From Rhizobium sp. L43 (GTDB lineage Bacteria > Pseudomonadota > Alphaproteobacteria > Rhizobiales > Rhizobiaceae): a stretch of DNA of 64,000 nucleotides. Where the stretch lies: the NCBI RefSeq assembly GCF_002531725.1, contig NZ_NWSQ01000015.1, positions 62,001 to 126,000 on the forward strand, given 5' to 3'. Positions 42,228 to 52,265 of this stretch are shown here, in pieces (the first letter of the stretch is position 1; every line of letters starts with the position of its first letter). The translations under genes and the position numbers were made by a program. The notes under the pieces were generated by a model. It saw only the letters and a list, made by a program, of their open reading frames with translations, had not been told where the DNA came from and searched no databases.

Positions 42228-43298
42228 TCAGCCGCGCAGCAGCGGCAGAAGCTGATCGCCCTGCCGCCTGATCTCGGAGAGATAGGGCGTGTCGGACAGC
42301 ACGAAATGGGTGATGCCGAGATCCTGGTATTTGCGCAGCGAGCGGGCGACATCCGCCGCCGAACCGACCAGCCAGGTGGTGCCGGCGCCACCGCCGCCGA
42401 ACTTGCCCGGCGCGGTATAGAGATTGTCATCGAGGACGTCGCCGCGCTCATGCAGTTCGAGCAGCCGTTGCTGGCCGACGGCGAGCACGCGCTGGTGGTC
42501 GTGCCAGCCGGCCCCCTTGCTTCCGGCCATCTCGGCGACCTTCGCCTCGGCATCGGCCCAGGCCTGTTCGGTGGTGTCGCGGACCAGCGTCGTGATCCGC
42601 AGGCCGAATTCCAACGGTGGAAGATCGCGGTCCAATTCCCGGCTCAAGGCCTTGAGCCGGCCGATCCGCTCACGGACGCCGTCGAGCGGCTCACCCCAGA
42701 AGAGCTGGACATCGGCCTCGCTTGCGGCCACCCGCTCGGCCGCCTCCGAGGCACCGCCGAAATAGAATTTCGGGTGGCGACGGTCGCCACGGACCTCGAT
42801 GCGCGGCACCACGGTGGATTCGGCGACGCGGAAGTGCTCGCCTGCCGAGGTGACGTTTTCTTCGGTCCACAATCTGCGAACCAGACGCATGAACTCCCTG
42901 GTCCTGCCATAACGATGCGCCTGATCGCTCTCGCTGTCGCCGTAGGCAGCCAGATCGTCCTTGCCCGAGACGATGTTGATTCGCACCCGCCCGCCGCTGA
43001 GGTGGTCCAGCGTCGCCGCCGCGGAGGCGAAATTCGCCGGCCGCCAATAGCCCGGCCGGATCGCTATCAGCGGCTCGAAGGTGGTGGTTCGTGCGGCAAG
43101 CGAGGCCGCGACGGTGAAGGTGTCGGGCCGGCCCCAACCGGTGCCGATGAGCGCGCCCTTCCAACCATGCTCTTCCAACGCCCGCGCGTGGCTGGTCAGC
43201 GTATCCAGGCTGTTGTGATTGTCGACGGCGGAATCGCCGCGATGACCGGGTCTGACGTCGTTGGGAATATACCAGAGAAATTCGGAATGAGTGCTCAT
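42228..43298 (-). CDS. FMN-dependent alkanesulfonate-monooxygenase-like protein (SsuD group)
   Basis: LLM-class flavin monooxygenase of 356 residues, close to SsuD length. FLWYIPNDVRPGHRGDSAVDN, NIVSGKDDLAAYGDSESDQAHRYGRTREF (here in parts: VSGKDDLAAYGD, HRYGRTREF), FYFGGASEAAERVA and a C-terminal LVGSAADVARSLRKYQDLGITHFVLS segment are typical. It would desulfonate an alkanesulfonate with reduced FMN. It stands alone, with no transporter or flavin reductase beside it. It could use the importer at 22504-25160. Confidence 0.87.
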   Translation of the reverse strand: MSTHSEFLWYIPNDVRPGHRGDSAVDNHNSLDTLTSHARALEEHGWKGALIGTGWGRPDTFTVAASLAARTTTFEPLIAIRPGYWRPANFASAAATLDHLSGGRVRINIVSGKDDLAAYGDSESDQAHRYGRTREFMRLVRRLWTEENVTSAGEHFRVAESTVVPRIEVRGDRRHPKFYFGGASEAAERVAASEADVQLFWGEPLDGVRERIGRLKALSRELDRDLPPLEFGLRITTLVRDTTEQAWADAEAKVAEMAGSKGAGWHDHQRVLAVGQQRLLELHERGDVLDDNLYTAPGKFGGGGAGTTWLVGSAADVARSLRKYQDLGITHFVLSDTPYLSEIRRQGDQLLPLLRG

Positions 43299-43678
43299 GC
43301 GATGCTGCAGTTCTGTGTGGTTGGAAGAAGGAAGGCGAGGAGGGCCTTCCCGATCATATGACTGCCCGTGTCGCCAGCACCCGAAGCGACGTCATCGTCT
43401 ATCTTCCCGTTTCGGATTGCTGGCAGCAGGAACGATGCGCGGTAAAATGGGGCATTATCTATAAAACATATAGACTATTTGATTTAATAATGGCGCCGCT
43501 TATGAAAAATTGTCCCAAAGGTCGGACAGCCGAAACCATCGCGTCGGCAAGACTGGCTGCTTCCTGATATGAAAAGGGCCTGCGACTGCTGTCGCAGGCC
43601 CTTATGGATTGCCCAACCCATACTCTTATCCAACGCCGACAGCTTCCATCGCTCCAGCAGCCACGGAAGCGCCTGATG
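43299..43678. other. Intergenic gap with promoter-like AT stretch and a terminator
   Basis: About 380 bases without a convincing gene. An AT-rich tract at roughly 43450-43500 (AAAACATATAGACTATTTG) is the likely promoter area of the monooxygenase gene. The strong hairpin at 43574-43603 ends the transcript coming from the sugar-importer operon. Confidence 0.5.
43574..43603 (-). terminator. Terminator of the aldonate-importer operon
   Basis: AAGGGCCTGCGAC (43574-43586) and GTCGCAGGCCCTT (43591-43603) form a perfect 13-bp stem with loop TGCT. Read on the minus strand it continues TTTTCATATCA. It lies 76 bases after the stop of the gene at 43679. Confidence 0.85.
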
Positions 43679-44017
43679 TCAGGCAATGGCCGGCGGATAT
43701 TCGTTGGCCGAGAAGACGTGGTGATGCACCTTGCCGGTGAAGAGCTGCAGGAGTTCACCGGTGACGTCACGGCTCTGGAACCGGACGTCGGAGAGAAGGG
43801 CTGCGTTGACCGCATCCATATCGGGATACCGAATGGCAAGCGCCATGGCATAGATGGGAGCGCCTTCGTCGCGCTCCATTCCATCCAGCACGCGGACTTC
43901 CTCGGCGCCCGGAAATTTCGTCCACAGAGGGACGAGCCGGTGCCTGACAAAGTCGCGGAATTCCTCTTCCCGGCCGGGATGGATTTCGCCTTCAAACAAA
44001 GCATAACGAATGATCAT
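43679..44017 (-). CDS. Small ferredoxin-fold protein (Dabb/EthD-like), function unknown
   Basis: A 112-residue protein reading MIIRYALFEGEIHPGREEEF and RHRLVPLWTKFPGAEEVRVL. The beta-alpha-beta pattern and the repeated Arg/Glu positions suggest the dimeric alpha-beta barrel fold (Dabb, EthD, antibiotic monooxygenase, L-rhamnose mutarotase types). A clear member assignment is not possible. It is the last gene of the importer operon, after the binding protein, so a mutarotase-like role on the imported sugar acid is one idea. Confidence 0.75.
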   Translation of the reverse strand: MIIRYALFEGEIHPGREEEFRDFVRHRLVPLWTKFPGAEEVRVLDGMERDEGAPIYAMALAIRYPDMDAVNAALLSDVRFQSRDVTGELLQLFTGKVHHHVFSANEYPPAIA

Positions 44018-44076
44018 AGGTTCTCTTTTCCAAAACTCGCCGGAGCCGGATCGATGTTGCAGTGATGTCAGGAGGT

Positions 44077-44102
44077 GAGGGCGTATCGATCGATACGCCC
44101 TC
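44077..44102 (-). other. 26-bp perfect palindrome after the binding-protein gene
   Basis: The sequence from GAGGGCGTATCGA (44077-44089) to its exact complement TCGATACGCCCTC (44090-44102) forms one continuous stem. It lies 11 bases past the binding-protein stop, before the last gene of the operon. There is no T run; a stabiliser of the binding-protein mRNA is likeliest. Confidence 0.6.
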
Positions 44103-44113
44103 GGCTGGGAGGC

Positions 44114-45211
44114 TTATTTGCCCCAGATTTTCTTGTATTGATCGCGATAGCCGTTGTCGGGATCGAAGCTGTTCTTCGGTCCCCCGTCGAATTCGACATT
44201 CGCACTGGTCACCACATGCAGCGGCGACACATAGCCCGACCACGGAGCGCCCGCGAAGGCTCGGTTCAGTTCGTCGACGAGCTGCCAGCCCTGGAGGTTG
44301 AGCGGCTCGGCGACCGTGACGGCCTGGAACTGCTTGGCGCGGATACGCTGATAGGCGCTCTCCGAACCGTCGCCGGCGGCGACGTTCACCGGTTTTCCGT
44401 CGCCGGCAATGCCGGCCGAAGCGAGCGAAGGTCCCATGAAGTCGTAATAGAGGTCGTTGATCGCCAGAGAATGCGTCCACTTCGCACCATATTTCTGCAG
44501 AAGCGAGGTGGTCAGCTGCGGCATGCGCTGCGAGGTTTCGGCAATCGGCGTGTCGACATATTCGAGCACCGTGCCGCCGAGATCCTCGATCTCCTTTTTC
44601 ATACGGTCGGCCTTGGCGATCGCGATCGCATAGGTGGAGTCGGTGAAGATGATGACACCAGGCTTGCCGCCGGCATCGGCAAAGGCCCAATCAGCCGCAG
44701 ACTTCGATACTTCCATCGCATCGGTGGTGACGTTGGCGAAAACGCCGACTTCGGGGACCGGACCGACCGCCGAGGCGGCGTGCCAGGAAACCATCGGGAT
44801 GCCGGCAGCCTTGGCCGCCTCCATCGCCGGTTTCTGCTCGACCGCGTCAAAGCCGTTGATGATGATACCGTCAGGCTTCAGCGCCATGGCCTGGCCGAAA
44901 GCCGCGGTGCGCCCGCCGATCGAGCCGGCGCCGTCGAGCGCCTTCACCGTCCAGCCGAGTGCCCCTGCCGCTTCCTGAACGCCGTTGACGACGCCGAGGA
45001 TGCCGCCGTTCTTCATATCGGCGGCCAGGATGACGATGTTCTTTCCCGCAGCGCCCTTGGGGCCGGTCGTCGGGCCATCCCATGCGCTCACCTTGGAAGC
45101 ATATTTGTCGACCACGGCCTTGGCGTCGGCCATGGAATCGGCCAATGCCGGCATGCTGAGCATAACGGCGACGGTTGCGACCGTTGCCTGCAATAAAGTC
45201 CTGCGCTTCAT
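44114..45211 (-). CDS. Sugar ABC transporter substrate-binding protein (aldonate locus)
   Basis: Periplasmic binding protein (peripla_BP_4) of 365 residues. The ATG at 45211 follows GGAGG. The signal peptide is RRTLLQATVATVAVMLSMPALA with cleavage near residue 25. MALKPDGIIINGFDAVEQKPAMEAAKAAGIPMVSW (in short: KPDGIIINGFDAV) and GFYYDF-like YDFMGPSLA segments fit the family. The gene follows the ATPase and permease rather than preceding them. The surrounding dehydrogenases suggest a sugar acid or its lactone as ligand. Confidence 0.88.
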   Translation of the reverse strand: MKRRTLLQATVATVAVMLSMPALADSMADAKAVVDKYASKVSAWDGPTTGPKGAAGKNIVILAADMKNGGILGVVNGVQEAAGALGWTVKALDGAGSIGGRTAAFGQAMALKPDGIIINGFDAVEQKPAMEAAKAAGIPMVSWHAASAVGPVPEVGVFANVTTDAMEVSKSAADWAFADAGGKPGVIIFTDSTYAIAIAKADRMKKEIEDLGGTVLEYVDTPIAETSQRMPQLTTSLLQKYGAKWTHSLAINDLYYDFMGPSLASAGIAGDGKPVNVAAGDGSESAYQRIRAKQFQAVTVAEPLNLQGWQLVDELNRAFAGAPWSGYVSPLHVVTSANVEFDGGPKNSFDPDNGYRDQYKKIWGK

Positions 45212-45240
45212 GTTCACTCCTCCATTTTGTTTGTTATGAA

Positions 45241-45258
45241 ATGCCGGCGATCCGGCAT
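45241..45258 (-). other. Short hairpin between permease and binding-protein genes
   Basis: ATGCCGG (45241-45247) and CCGGCAT (45252-45258) form a perfect 7-bp stem with loop CGAT directly after the permease stop. It may stabilise or separate the upstream and downstream mRNA parts; no T run follows. Confidence 0.4.
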
Positions 45259-46298
45259 CATTTCGATGCGGGCGTGATCCTCCTCACAGCCCCGCGTTTG
45301 CGCTGGGCGTAACCTGCTATGCCGATGGCGATCAGCAGGGTCACGCCGTTGAACAGCGGTTCGACGAAGAACGAGCCGCCGAATTGCTGAATTCCTGATA
45401 TGCCGACCGCCAGGATGATGACGCCGATCAAGGTGCCCCAGACATTCACCCGTCCGGGCTTGATCGTCGTCGATCCCAAGAAGGCGCCGACAAGCGCCGG
45501 CAGCAGATATTCGAGGCCGACGCTCGCCTGGCCGATCCGCAGCTTCGAGGCGAGAAGGACCCCGGTCAGGGCCGCGAGCAGCCCCGAGGTGACGAAGGCG
45601 CCGATCACGAATTTGCGGACCGGAATGCCGTTGAGGGCGGCGGCCTTCGGATTGGCGCCGATGGCGTAGAGATAGCGGCCGATCGGCAGGTATTCGAGCA
45701 CGATCCACATGCAGATGGCGATCAGCAGCACGTAGAAGCCGGTGATCGGCAGGCCGAACAGCATGGTGCCGTTCAGCGCATAGAACCCCTCAGGCAGGAC
45801 GCCGACCACCTGCCGACCGCCGGTGTGCCAGAGGGCGAGCGCGTAAAGGACGGTTCCGGTGCCGAGCGTGGCGATGAAGCTGTCGATCTTGGCGACCTCG
45901 ACCAGCAGCCCGTTGATGAAGCCGGTGAAGACGCCGAGTGCGAGAACGATCAGGACGGCGACCGGCCAGGGCAGGCCGTAGGCCGTCTGCAGGCTGATGG
46001 CGAGAATGTGCCAGAGCACGATGCCATAACCGACGGTGAGATCGATGCGTCCCGATGCCATCGGGATCATCGCGGCCAGCGACAGAAGCGCAATGATTGC
46101 CTTGTCGGAGACGATTGAGCGGACGTTCAGCACGGTCGGGAACGTATCGGGCAGCAGGATCGAGAAGAGCACGATCAGGCCGACGGTGAGGATCACCAGC
46201 CCGTAAACCGGGATCAGGCGTCCGATCTTCTGCCCCGTGGACAGGCCGGCCATTTCGCTCTTGGTTGGCTCCAGCGCGGTGGATTCAATGGATTGCAT
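45258..46298 (-). CDS. Sugar ABC transporter permease (aldonate locus)
   Basis: BPD_transp_2 permease of 346 residues. ASGRIDLTVGYGIVLWH holds the family motif, and AIGANPKAAALNGIPVRKF is the coupling loop. It starts 18 bases after the ATPase gene. A single permease with a tandem ATPase is the ribose-type arrangement, working as a homodimer. Confidence 0.9.
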   Translation of the reverse strand: MQSIESTALEPTKSEMAGLSTGQKIGRLIPVYGLVILTVGLIVLFSILLPDTFPTVLNVRSIVSDKAIIALLSLAAMIPMASGRIDLTVGYGIVLWHILAISLQTAYGLPWPVAVLIVLALGVFTGFINGLLVEVAKIDSFIATLGTGTVLYALALWHTGGRQVVGVLPEGFYALNGTMLFGLPITGFYVLLIAICMWIVLEYLPIGRYLYAIGANPKAAALNGIPVRKFVIGAFVTSGLLAALTGVLLASKLRIGQASVGLEYLLPALVGAFLGSTTIKPGRVNVWGTLIGVIILAVGISGIQQFGGSFFVEPLFNGVTLLIAIGIAGYAQRKRGAVRRITPASK

Positions 46299-46316
46299 GG
46301 CTGTTCTCCCGATGGC

Positions 46317-47813
<1,497 letters not shown>

Positions 47814-47852
47814 TGTGGCTCCTCCCAAAGCTGCAGCTGTCGTCGTGAAGAG

Positions 47853-47868
47853 ATGTTATCGATAACAT
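47853..47868 (-). promoter_or_regulatory. LacI-type operator before the importer operon
   Basis: ATGTTATCGATAACAT is a perfect 16-bp palindrome, 40-55 bases upstream of the ATPase GTG start. The same 16-mer occurs at 50222-50237 and a close variant at 53485-53500, all within the locus of the LacI gene at 52266. Confidence 0.85.
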
Positions 47869-47918
47869 TCCGAAATAGTCAAGCGGAAAATAACAATCCC
47901 GAACGCCTGAAATTGGCG

Positions 47919-48812
47919 TCAGTCGGCGCAAAATCCGTCGAGGAGACGCATCATCTCGGCGGAGTCCTTCGGCCCGAGGCCGGCAGCGCAGAGCAGGCGG
48001 TGAATCTCCACCACCGCGCCCGTCATCGGCAGCGGCGTCTTGGTCTTCAATGCAAAGGCCTGAAGCGAATCCAGGTCCTTCAGCATGTTGTCGATCCTGC
48101 CGGTCGGCGAGAAGTCCCGGGCGGCGAATTTTGCCATGAATTCCTGCAATATCCGGCTGTCCGCCCTGCCGCCGGCAAGAGCGGCCGGGATGGCCGAGGG
48201 ATCGACGCCGCCGGCTTCCGCGAGCTTGACGGCTTCCGCGACCGCCTGGAACAGCACGGCGCAGAACAGCTGATTGATCAGCTTGGTGGTCTGCCCGGCG
48301 CCGGATGCGCCCATCAGCGTATAATTGGCGGCAAGATGCCGCATCACCACGCGCGCCCGTTCGAAATCCTCGGGGCTGCCGCCGGCCATGATCGTCAGCT
48401 TTCCGCCGAGCGCGCCGGGCACGCCGCCCGAAAGCGGGCAATCCACCCATGCCATGCCCGTTTCCCCACGCAGCCGCTTCGCCATGTCGGCCGTCTCGGC
48501 GGGGTCGATGGAGGACATGTCGATCAGCAGCTTGTCGGCGCTTGCCGCCGCCGCAACACCCTGTTCGCCGAAGACGACGGCGCGGACGATGTTGGCGTGG
48601 TTGAGGCTGAGCACGCAAAATTCCGATGCCGAGACGGCGTTTGCCACCGAGCTTGCCGCGTGGGCGCCCTTGGCTGCCAATGCCGCGACCTTTTCGGCAT
48701 CGAGATCGAAGACAGATACTTTGTGGCCGGTTTCGATCAGTCGCATGACGATCGCCGTTCCCATGATGCCGGCGCCGATGACGGCGACATCCGCTCTATT
48801 ATCATCCTGCAT
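47919..48812 (-). CDS. NAD(P)-dependent beta-hydroxyacid dehydrogenase (HIBADH family)
   Basis: A 297-residue enzyme of the 3-hydroxyisobutyrate / tartronate-semialdehyde reductase family. The Rossmann start is VIGAGIMGTAIVMRLIETGHKV, the substrate motif is DCPLSGGVPGALGGKL, and the catalytic lysine is in GQTTKLINQLF. It is encoded after gluconokinase, whose stop it overlaps, in the catabolic operon starting at 50134. It may act on a 2-carbon-branched or 3-hydroxy acid in aldonate breakdown; the substrate is not known. Confidence 0.87.
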   Translation of the reverse strand: MQDDNRADVAVIGAGIMGTAIVMRLIETGHKVSVFDLDAEKVAALAAKGAHAASSVANAVSASEFCVLSLNHANIVRAVVFGEQGVAAAASADKLLIDMSSIDPAETADMAKRLRGETGMAWVDCPLSGGVPGALGGKLTIMAGGSPEDFERARVVMRHLAANYTLMGASGAGQTTKLINQLFCAVLFQAVAEAVKLAEAGGVDPSAIPAALAGGRADSRILQEFMAKFAARDFSPTGRIDNMLKDLDSLQAFALKTKTPLPMTGAVVEIHRLLCAAGLGPKDSAEMMRLLDGFCAD

Positions 48813-49356
48813 GAAAACCTCCCTTGATGGCCGCGCCTCTCAGCCCCTCACAAGCCAGCGCCACCATATCATCCAAAGACATATCGATCGCCACCGTCAC
48901 CACGCCAGCTTCACCGGTCGGCTGCTCCAGCGTCTGCAACTGGCTGTCGAGCAGCGATGCCGGCATAAAATGGCCCTGGCGGGCTTGCATCCGCGACAAT
49001 AGCAGGTCGCGGGATCCCTCCAGGAAAACAAAGGCGAGGTGCCCGCCCGCCGCCTGCCGCAGCCTGTCCCGATAGCTTTTCTTCAGCGCCGAACAGGAAA
49101 TCACCAATCCTTGCGACGCCTTTTGCGCGGTCTTTATTTCCGCGCCGATCCGGTCGAGCCAGGGCAGACGGTCGTCGTCGGTGAGCGGGATGCCCTTGGC
49201 CATCTTCTCGACATTGGCAGCCGGGTGGAGCTGGTCGCCCTCCAGAAACGGCACGCCGTTTTGCGCGGCGATGCGCGCTCCAACCGAGGATTTGCCGCAG
49301 CCGCTGACGCCCATGACGACGACGGCCAGAGGCGATGTCTTTTGCTCGAAGTCCAT
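48802..49356 (-). CDS. gntK: Gluconokinase
   Basis: A 184-residue thermoresistant-type gluconokinase. The P-loop is GVSGCGKSSVG at 16-26. FLEGDQLHPAANVEKMAKGIPLTDDDRLPWL (key part: GDQLHP, NVEKM, GIPLTDDDR) and CSALKKSYRDRLR are diagnostic. It would make 6-phosphogluconate from D-gluconate. I start at the ATG at 49356, with AGAGG upstream; the longer frame upstream belongs to the dehydrogenase gene. It overlaps the next gene by 11 bases. Confidence 0.93.
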   Translation of the reverse strand: MDFEQKTSPLAVVVMGVSGCGKSSVGARIAAQNGVPFLEGDQLHPAANVEKMAKGIPLTDDDRLPWLDRIGAEIKTAQKASQGLVISCSALKKSYRDRLRQAAGGHLAFVFLEGSRDLLLSRMQARQGHFMPASLLDSQLQTLEQPTGEAGVVTVAIDMSLDDMVALACEGLRGAAIKGGFHAG

Positions 49357-49369
49357 CGTCGCACCTCTG

Positions 49370-50134
49370 TCAGAGGCAGGTGGTGATGCCGCCGTCGACA
49401 TAAAGCGTATGACCGTTGATGAAGGACGAACCGCGGCCTGCCAGGAAAACGGCGGCACCCACCAGTTCCTCGACATTGCCCCAGCGTCCGGCCGGCGTCC
49501 GCTTCTCCAGCCAGGAGGAGAATTCGGGATTGTCGACGAGCGCCTGGTTGAGCGGCGTCTTGAAATAGCCCGGCGCGATCGCGTTGATCTGCAGGCCGTG
49601 CTTGGCCCAGTCGGCGCACATGCCGCGGGTCAGATTGCGCACCGCGCCCTTGGTCGCCGTGTAAGGGGCAATGCCGGGACGCGCCAGCTCGCTCTGCACC
49701 GAGGCGATATTGATGATCTTGCCCTGGCCGCGGGCGATCATGGCTTTGGCGGCCGCCTGGCCGACGTAAAACACGCTCGAAATATTGGTGGTCAGCAACA
49801 GCTCCCATTTATCCGCCGGGAAGTCTTCCAGCGGCGTGCGAAACTGCATGCCGGCATTGTTGATCAGGATGTCGAGCGGCCCGATATCGGCTTCGATCGC
49901 GGCAATACCCTGCGCGGCATCATCCTTGCTGGTCACGTCGAAGATGGCCGCATGGGCAGACAGGCCTTGAGCCTTGAGACTCTCGACTGCGCGTTTGACG
50001 CTTTCGGGCGTGCGGCCGTTGATGACGACCTCGGCGCCATGCTGCGCCAGGCCCTCGGCCAGCGCATAACCGATCCCCTGGCTCGAGCCGGTGATCAGGG
50101 CAAGCCGCCCGGTAAGATCAAACAGGTTCTTCAT
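49370..50134 (-). CDS. Gluconate 5-dehydrogenase-like short-chain dehydrogenase
   Basis: SDR enzyme of 254 residues. TGSSQGIGYALAEGL is the cofactor motif, NNAGMQFRTPLED is the second, and the catalytic Tyr/Lys are in YTATKGAVRN. AQHGAEVVINGRTPESV and IAPGYFKTPLNQ match the gluconate 5-dehydrogenase (IdnO/Gno) subgroup, which interconverts 5-ketogluconate and D-gluconate. It is the first gene of the operon with gntK and the HIBADH-like gene, 36 bases after a perfect operator palindrome pair region. Confidence 0.88.
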   Translation of the reverse strand: MKNLFDLTGRLALITGSSQGIGYALAEGLAQHGAEVVINGRTPESVKRAVESLKAQGLSAHAAIFDVTSKDDAAQGIAAIEADIGPLDILINNAGMQFRTPLEDFPADKWELLLTTNISSVFYVGQAAAKAMIARGQGKIINIASVQSELARPGIAPYTATKGAVRNLTRGMCADWAKHGLQINAIAPGYFKTPLNQALVDNPEFSSWLEKRTPAGRWGNVEELVGAAVFLAGRGSSFINGHTLYVDGGITTCL

Positions 50135-50221
50135 GCGGATAACTCCTCCGGTGTCGCTGCGAATGACGCCTTATACCGCCACTCGCGGTGAAACTCACTT
50201 GACATCGCTTTTCCGAATTAT

Positions 50222-50237
50222 ATGTTATCGATAACAT
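50222..50237. promoter_or_regulatory. LacI-type operator in the divergent region
   Basis: ATGTTATCGATAACAT, identical to the 16-mer at 47853, lies between the divergent genes at 50134 (minus) and 50270 (plus). It can therefore control both the kinase/dehydrogenase operon and the idonate-dehydrogenase operon. Confidence 0.85.
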
Positions 50238-50269
50238 AATCAACTGTCAAAATGCGGGACGGAGACGGA

Positions 50270-51211
50270 ATGCCTGAGGTAGAGATCTTGATGGCCGGAG
50301 CCTATCCGGAATGGGACATGGTCGATCTGGAGGCGAAGTATCGCGTTCACCGCCTGTGGGAAGCGGCAGACCGGCAGGAACTGATCGCAAGGGTCGGCCA
50401 GGATATTCGCGCCATCGCAACCCGCGGCGAACTCGGCGCCTCCGCCGAGCTGATGAAGCAATTGCCGAAACTGGAAATCGTCTCCTGTTACGGCGTCGGC
50501 ACCGACGCCATCGACCTCTCCTATGCCCGCGCCAACGGTATTCGCGTCACCAATACCCCCGACGTGCTGACCGAAGATGTCGCCGATATCGCCATCGGAC
50601 TGCTGCTTGCCACAGCGCGGCAGATCCCGCAGGCCGACGTTTTCGTCCGCGCCGGCCAGTGGGGCAATGTCGCCATGCCGCTGGTGACGCGGGTCTCCGG
50701 CAAGAAGGTCGGACTGGCCGGCATGGGGCGGATCGGCAAGGCGATCGCCAAGCGGGCTGCCGCTTTCGGCTGCGACATCTCCTATTTCGCCCGCAATGAG
50801 CATACCGATGTTGCCTACGCCTACCAGCCGGACCTGGTCGCACTGGCCGATTGGGCCGATTTTCTGATCGTCATCGTCCCCGGCGGGCAGGCGACCCTGA
50901 AGATCATCAACGCCGATGTGCTCAAAGCGCTCGGTCCCAACGGCATGTTGATCAATGTTTCGCGCGGAACGACCGTCGACGAAGAGGCGCTGATCGCAGG
51001 CCTTCAGGACGGCACCATCCAGGCCGCCGGCCTCGACGTGTTCCTGAACGAACCGAAGATCGATGCGCGTTTCCTGACGCTCCAAAACGTGGTGTTGCAG
51101 CCCCATCATGGCTCGGGTACCGTCGAGACCCGCAAAGCCATGGGCCAGCTGGTCAGAGACAATCTCGCCGCGCATTTTGCCGGCAACGCGCTTCCAACTC
51201 CCGTCGTGTGA
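50270..51211 (+). CDS. D-2-hydroxyacid dehydrogenase (2-ketoaldonate reductase-like)
   Basis: A 313-residue NAD(P)-dependent enzyme. The nucleotide motif is GLAGMGRIGKAIAKR, the catalytic Arg is in VSCYGVGTDAIDLSYA (start of the region) and NVSRGTTVDEEAL, and the catalytic His in PHHGSGT. The pattern fits glyoxylate/hydroxypyruvate or 2-ketogluconate reductases. I choose the ATG at 50270, with GGAG upstream, over an ATG 18 bases earlier that has no ribosome site. It precedes the idonate-dehydrogenase-like gene by 10 bases. Confidence 0.87.
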   Translation: MPEVEILMAGAYPEWDMVDLEAKYRVHRLWEAADRQELIARVGQDIRAIATRGELGASAELMKQLPKLEIVSCYGVGTDAIDLSYARANGIRVTNTPDVLTEDVADIAIGLLLATARQIPQADVFVRAGQWGNVAMPLVTRVSGKKVGLAGMGRIGKAIAKRAAAFGCDISYFARNEHTDVAYAYQPDLVALADWADFLIVIVPGGQATLKIINADVLKALGPNGMLINVSRGTTVDEEALIAGLQDGTIQAAGLDVFLNEPKIDARFLTLQNVVLQPHHGSGTVETRKAMGQLVRDNLAAHFAGNALPTPVV

Positions 51212-51221
51212 GGGTTTCGAT

Positions 51222-52253
51222 ATGAAAGCCATCGTCATTCATGCCGCCAAGGATCTGAGGATCGAAGAGCGCGAGCCGGAGGTTGCGGGAGAGGGGCAGG
51301 TGGAGATCGCCATCGAAGCCGGCGGCATTTGCGGCTCCGACCTGCATTATTACAATCACGGCGGTTTCGGCACCGTTCGCCTGCGCGAACCGATGATCCT
51401 CGGCCATGAGATCGCCGGCACCGTCAAGGCGCTGGGTGCCGGTGTGAGCGACCTTGCCGTCGGCGACCGTGTCGCGGTTTCGCCGAGCCGGCCGTGCAGC
51501 CATTGCCAATATTGCCTGAAGGGACAGCAGAACCACTGCCTCAACATGCGGTTTTACGGCAGCGCCATGCCGATGCCGCATATTCAGGGCGGCTTTCGCC
51601 AGCGGCTGGTGGCGGAGCGCTGGCAATGCCACAAGGTCGCCGATGGCATTTCCATCCACGAGGCCGCCTTCGCCGAACCCTTTGCGGTGACGCTGCATGC
51701 GGCCAACCGCGCCGGATCGCTGCTCGGCAAACGGGTGCTCGTCACCGGGTGCGGCCCGATCGGCATGCTGGCGATCGTTGCGGCCCGCGTCCTCGGCGCC
51801 CGCGAGATCGTCGCCACCGATGTGACCGACAGCGTTCTGGCGATCGCCCGCACCAGCGGCGCCGATCGCACGATCAATGTTGCGACGAATGCTGCCGACC
51901 TTGCCGCTTACGGCGCCGACAAGGGATATTTCGACGTCATGTTCGAGGCGTCGGGCAATGAACGGGCGGTGCGCGCGGGCCTGGAGGCGCTGAAGCCCCG
52001 CGCCGTTCTCGTGCAACTCGGCCTTGGCGGCGACGTCTCCATTCCGCAGAACATGATCGTTGCGAAAGAAATCGAGATGCGCGGCACGTTCCGCTTTCAC
52101 GAGGAATTTGCGCTCGCCGTCGAACTGATCAACGCCCGTCGCGTCGATCTGAAACCGCTGCTGACAGGGGTTTTTACCATCGACGAGGCCGTCGCCGCCT
52201 TCGAACTGGCAGGCGATCGCAGCAAGTCGATGAAGGTGCAGATCGCCTTTTGA
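51222..52253 (+). CDS. L-idonate 5-dehydrogenase-like zinc alcohol dehydrogenase
   Basis: Medium-chain zinc dehydrogenase of 343 residues. Catalytic zinc ligands fit C37, H62 and E63 in ICGSDLHYY and GHEIAG; the structural zinc cysteines are C92, C95, C98 and C106. The cofactor loop is GCGPIGMLAIVAA. Size and the DLHYYNHGGFG stretch fit L-idonate 5-dehydrogenase (IdnD). It would oxidise L-idonate to 5-ketogluconate for the dehydrogenase encoded at 49370. The ATG at 51222 follows GAGGG. Confidence 0.88.
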   Translation: MKAIVIHAAKDLRIEEREPEVAGEGQVEIAIEAGGICGSDLHYYNHGGFGTVRLREPMILGHEIAGTVKALGAGVSDLAVGDRVAVSPSRPCSHCQYCLKGQQNHCLNMRFYGSAMPMPHIQGGFRQRLVAERWQCHKVADGISIHEAAFAEPFAVTLHAANRAGSLLGKRVLVTGCGPIGMLAIVAARVLGAREIVATDVTDSVLAIARTSGADRTINVATNAADLAAYGADKGYFDVMFEASGNERAVRAGLEALKPRAVLVQLGLGGDVSIPQNMIVAKEIEMRGTFRFHEEFALAVELINARRVDLKPLLTGVFTIDEAVAAFELAGDRSKSMKVQIAF

Positions 52254-52265
52254 TGTTGTCGCCAG

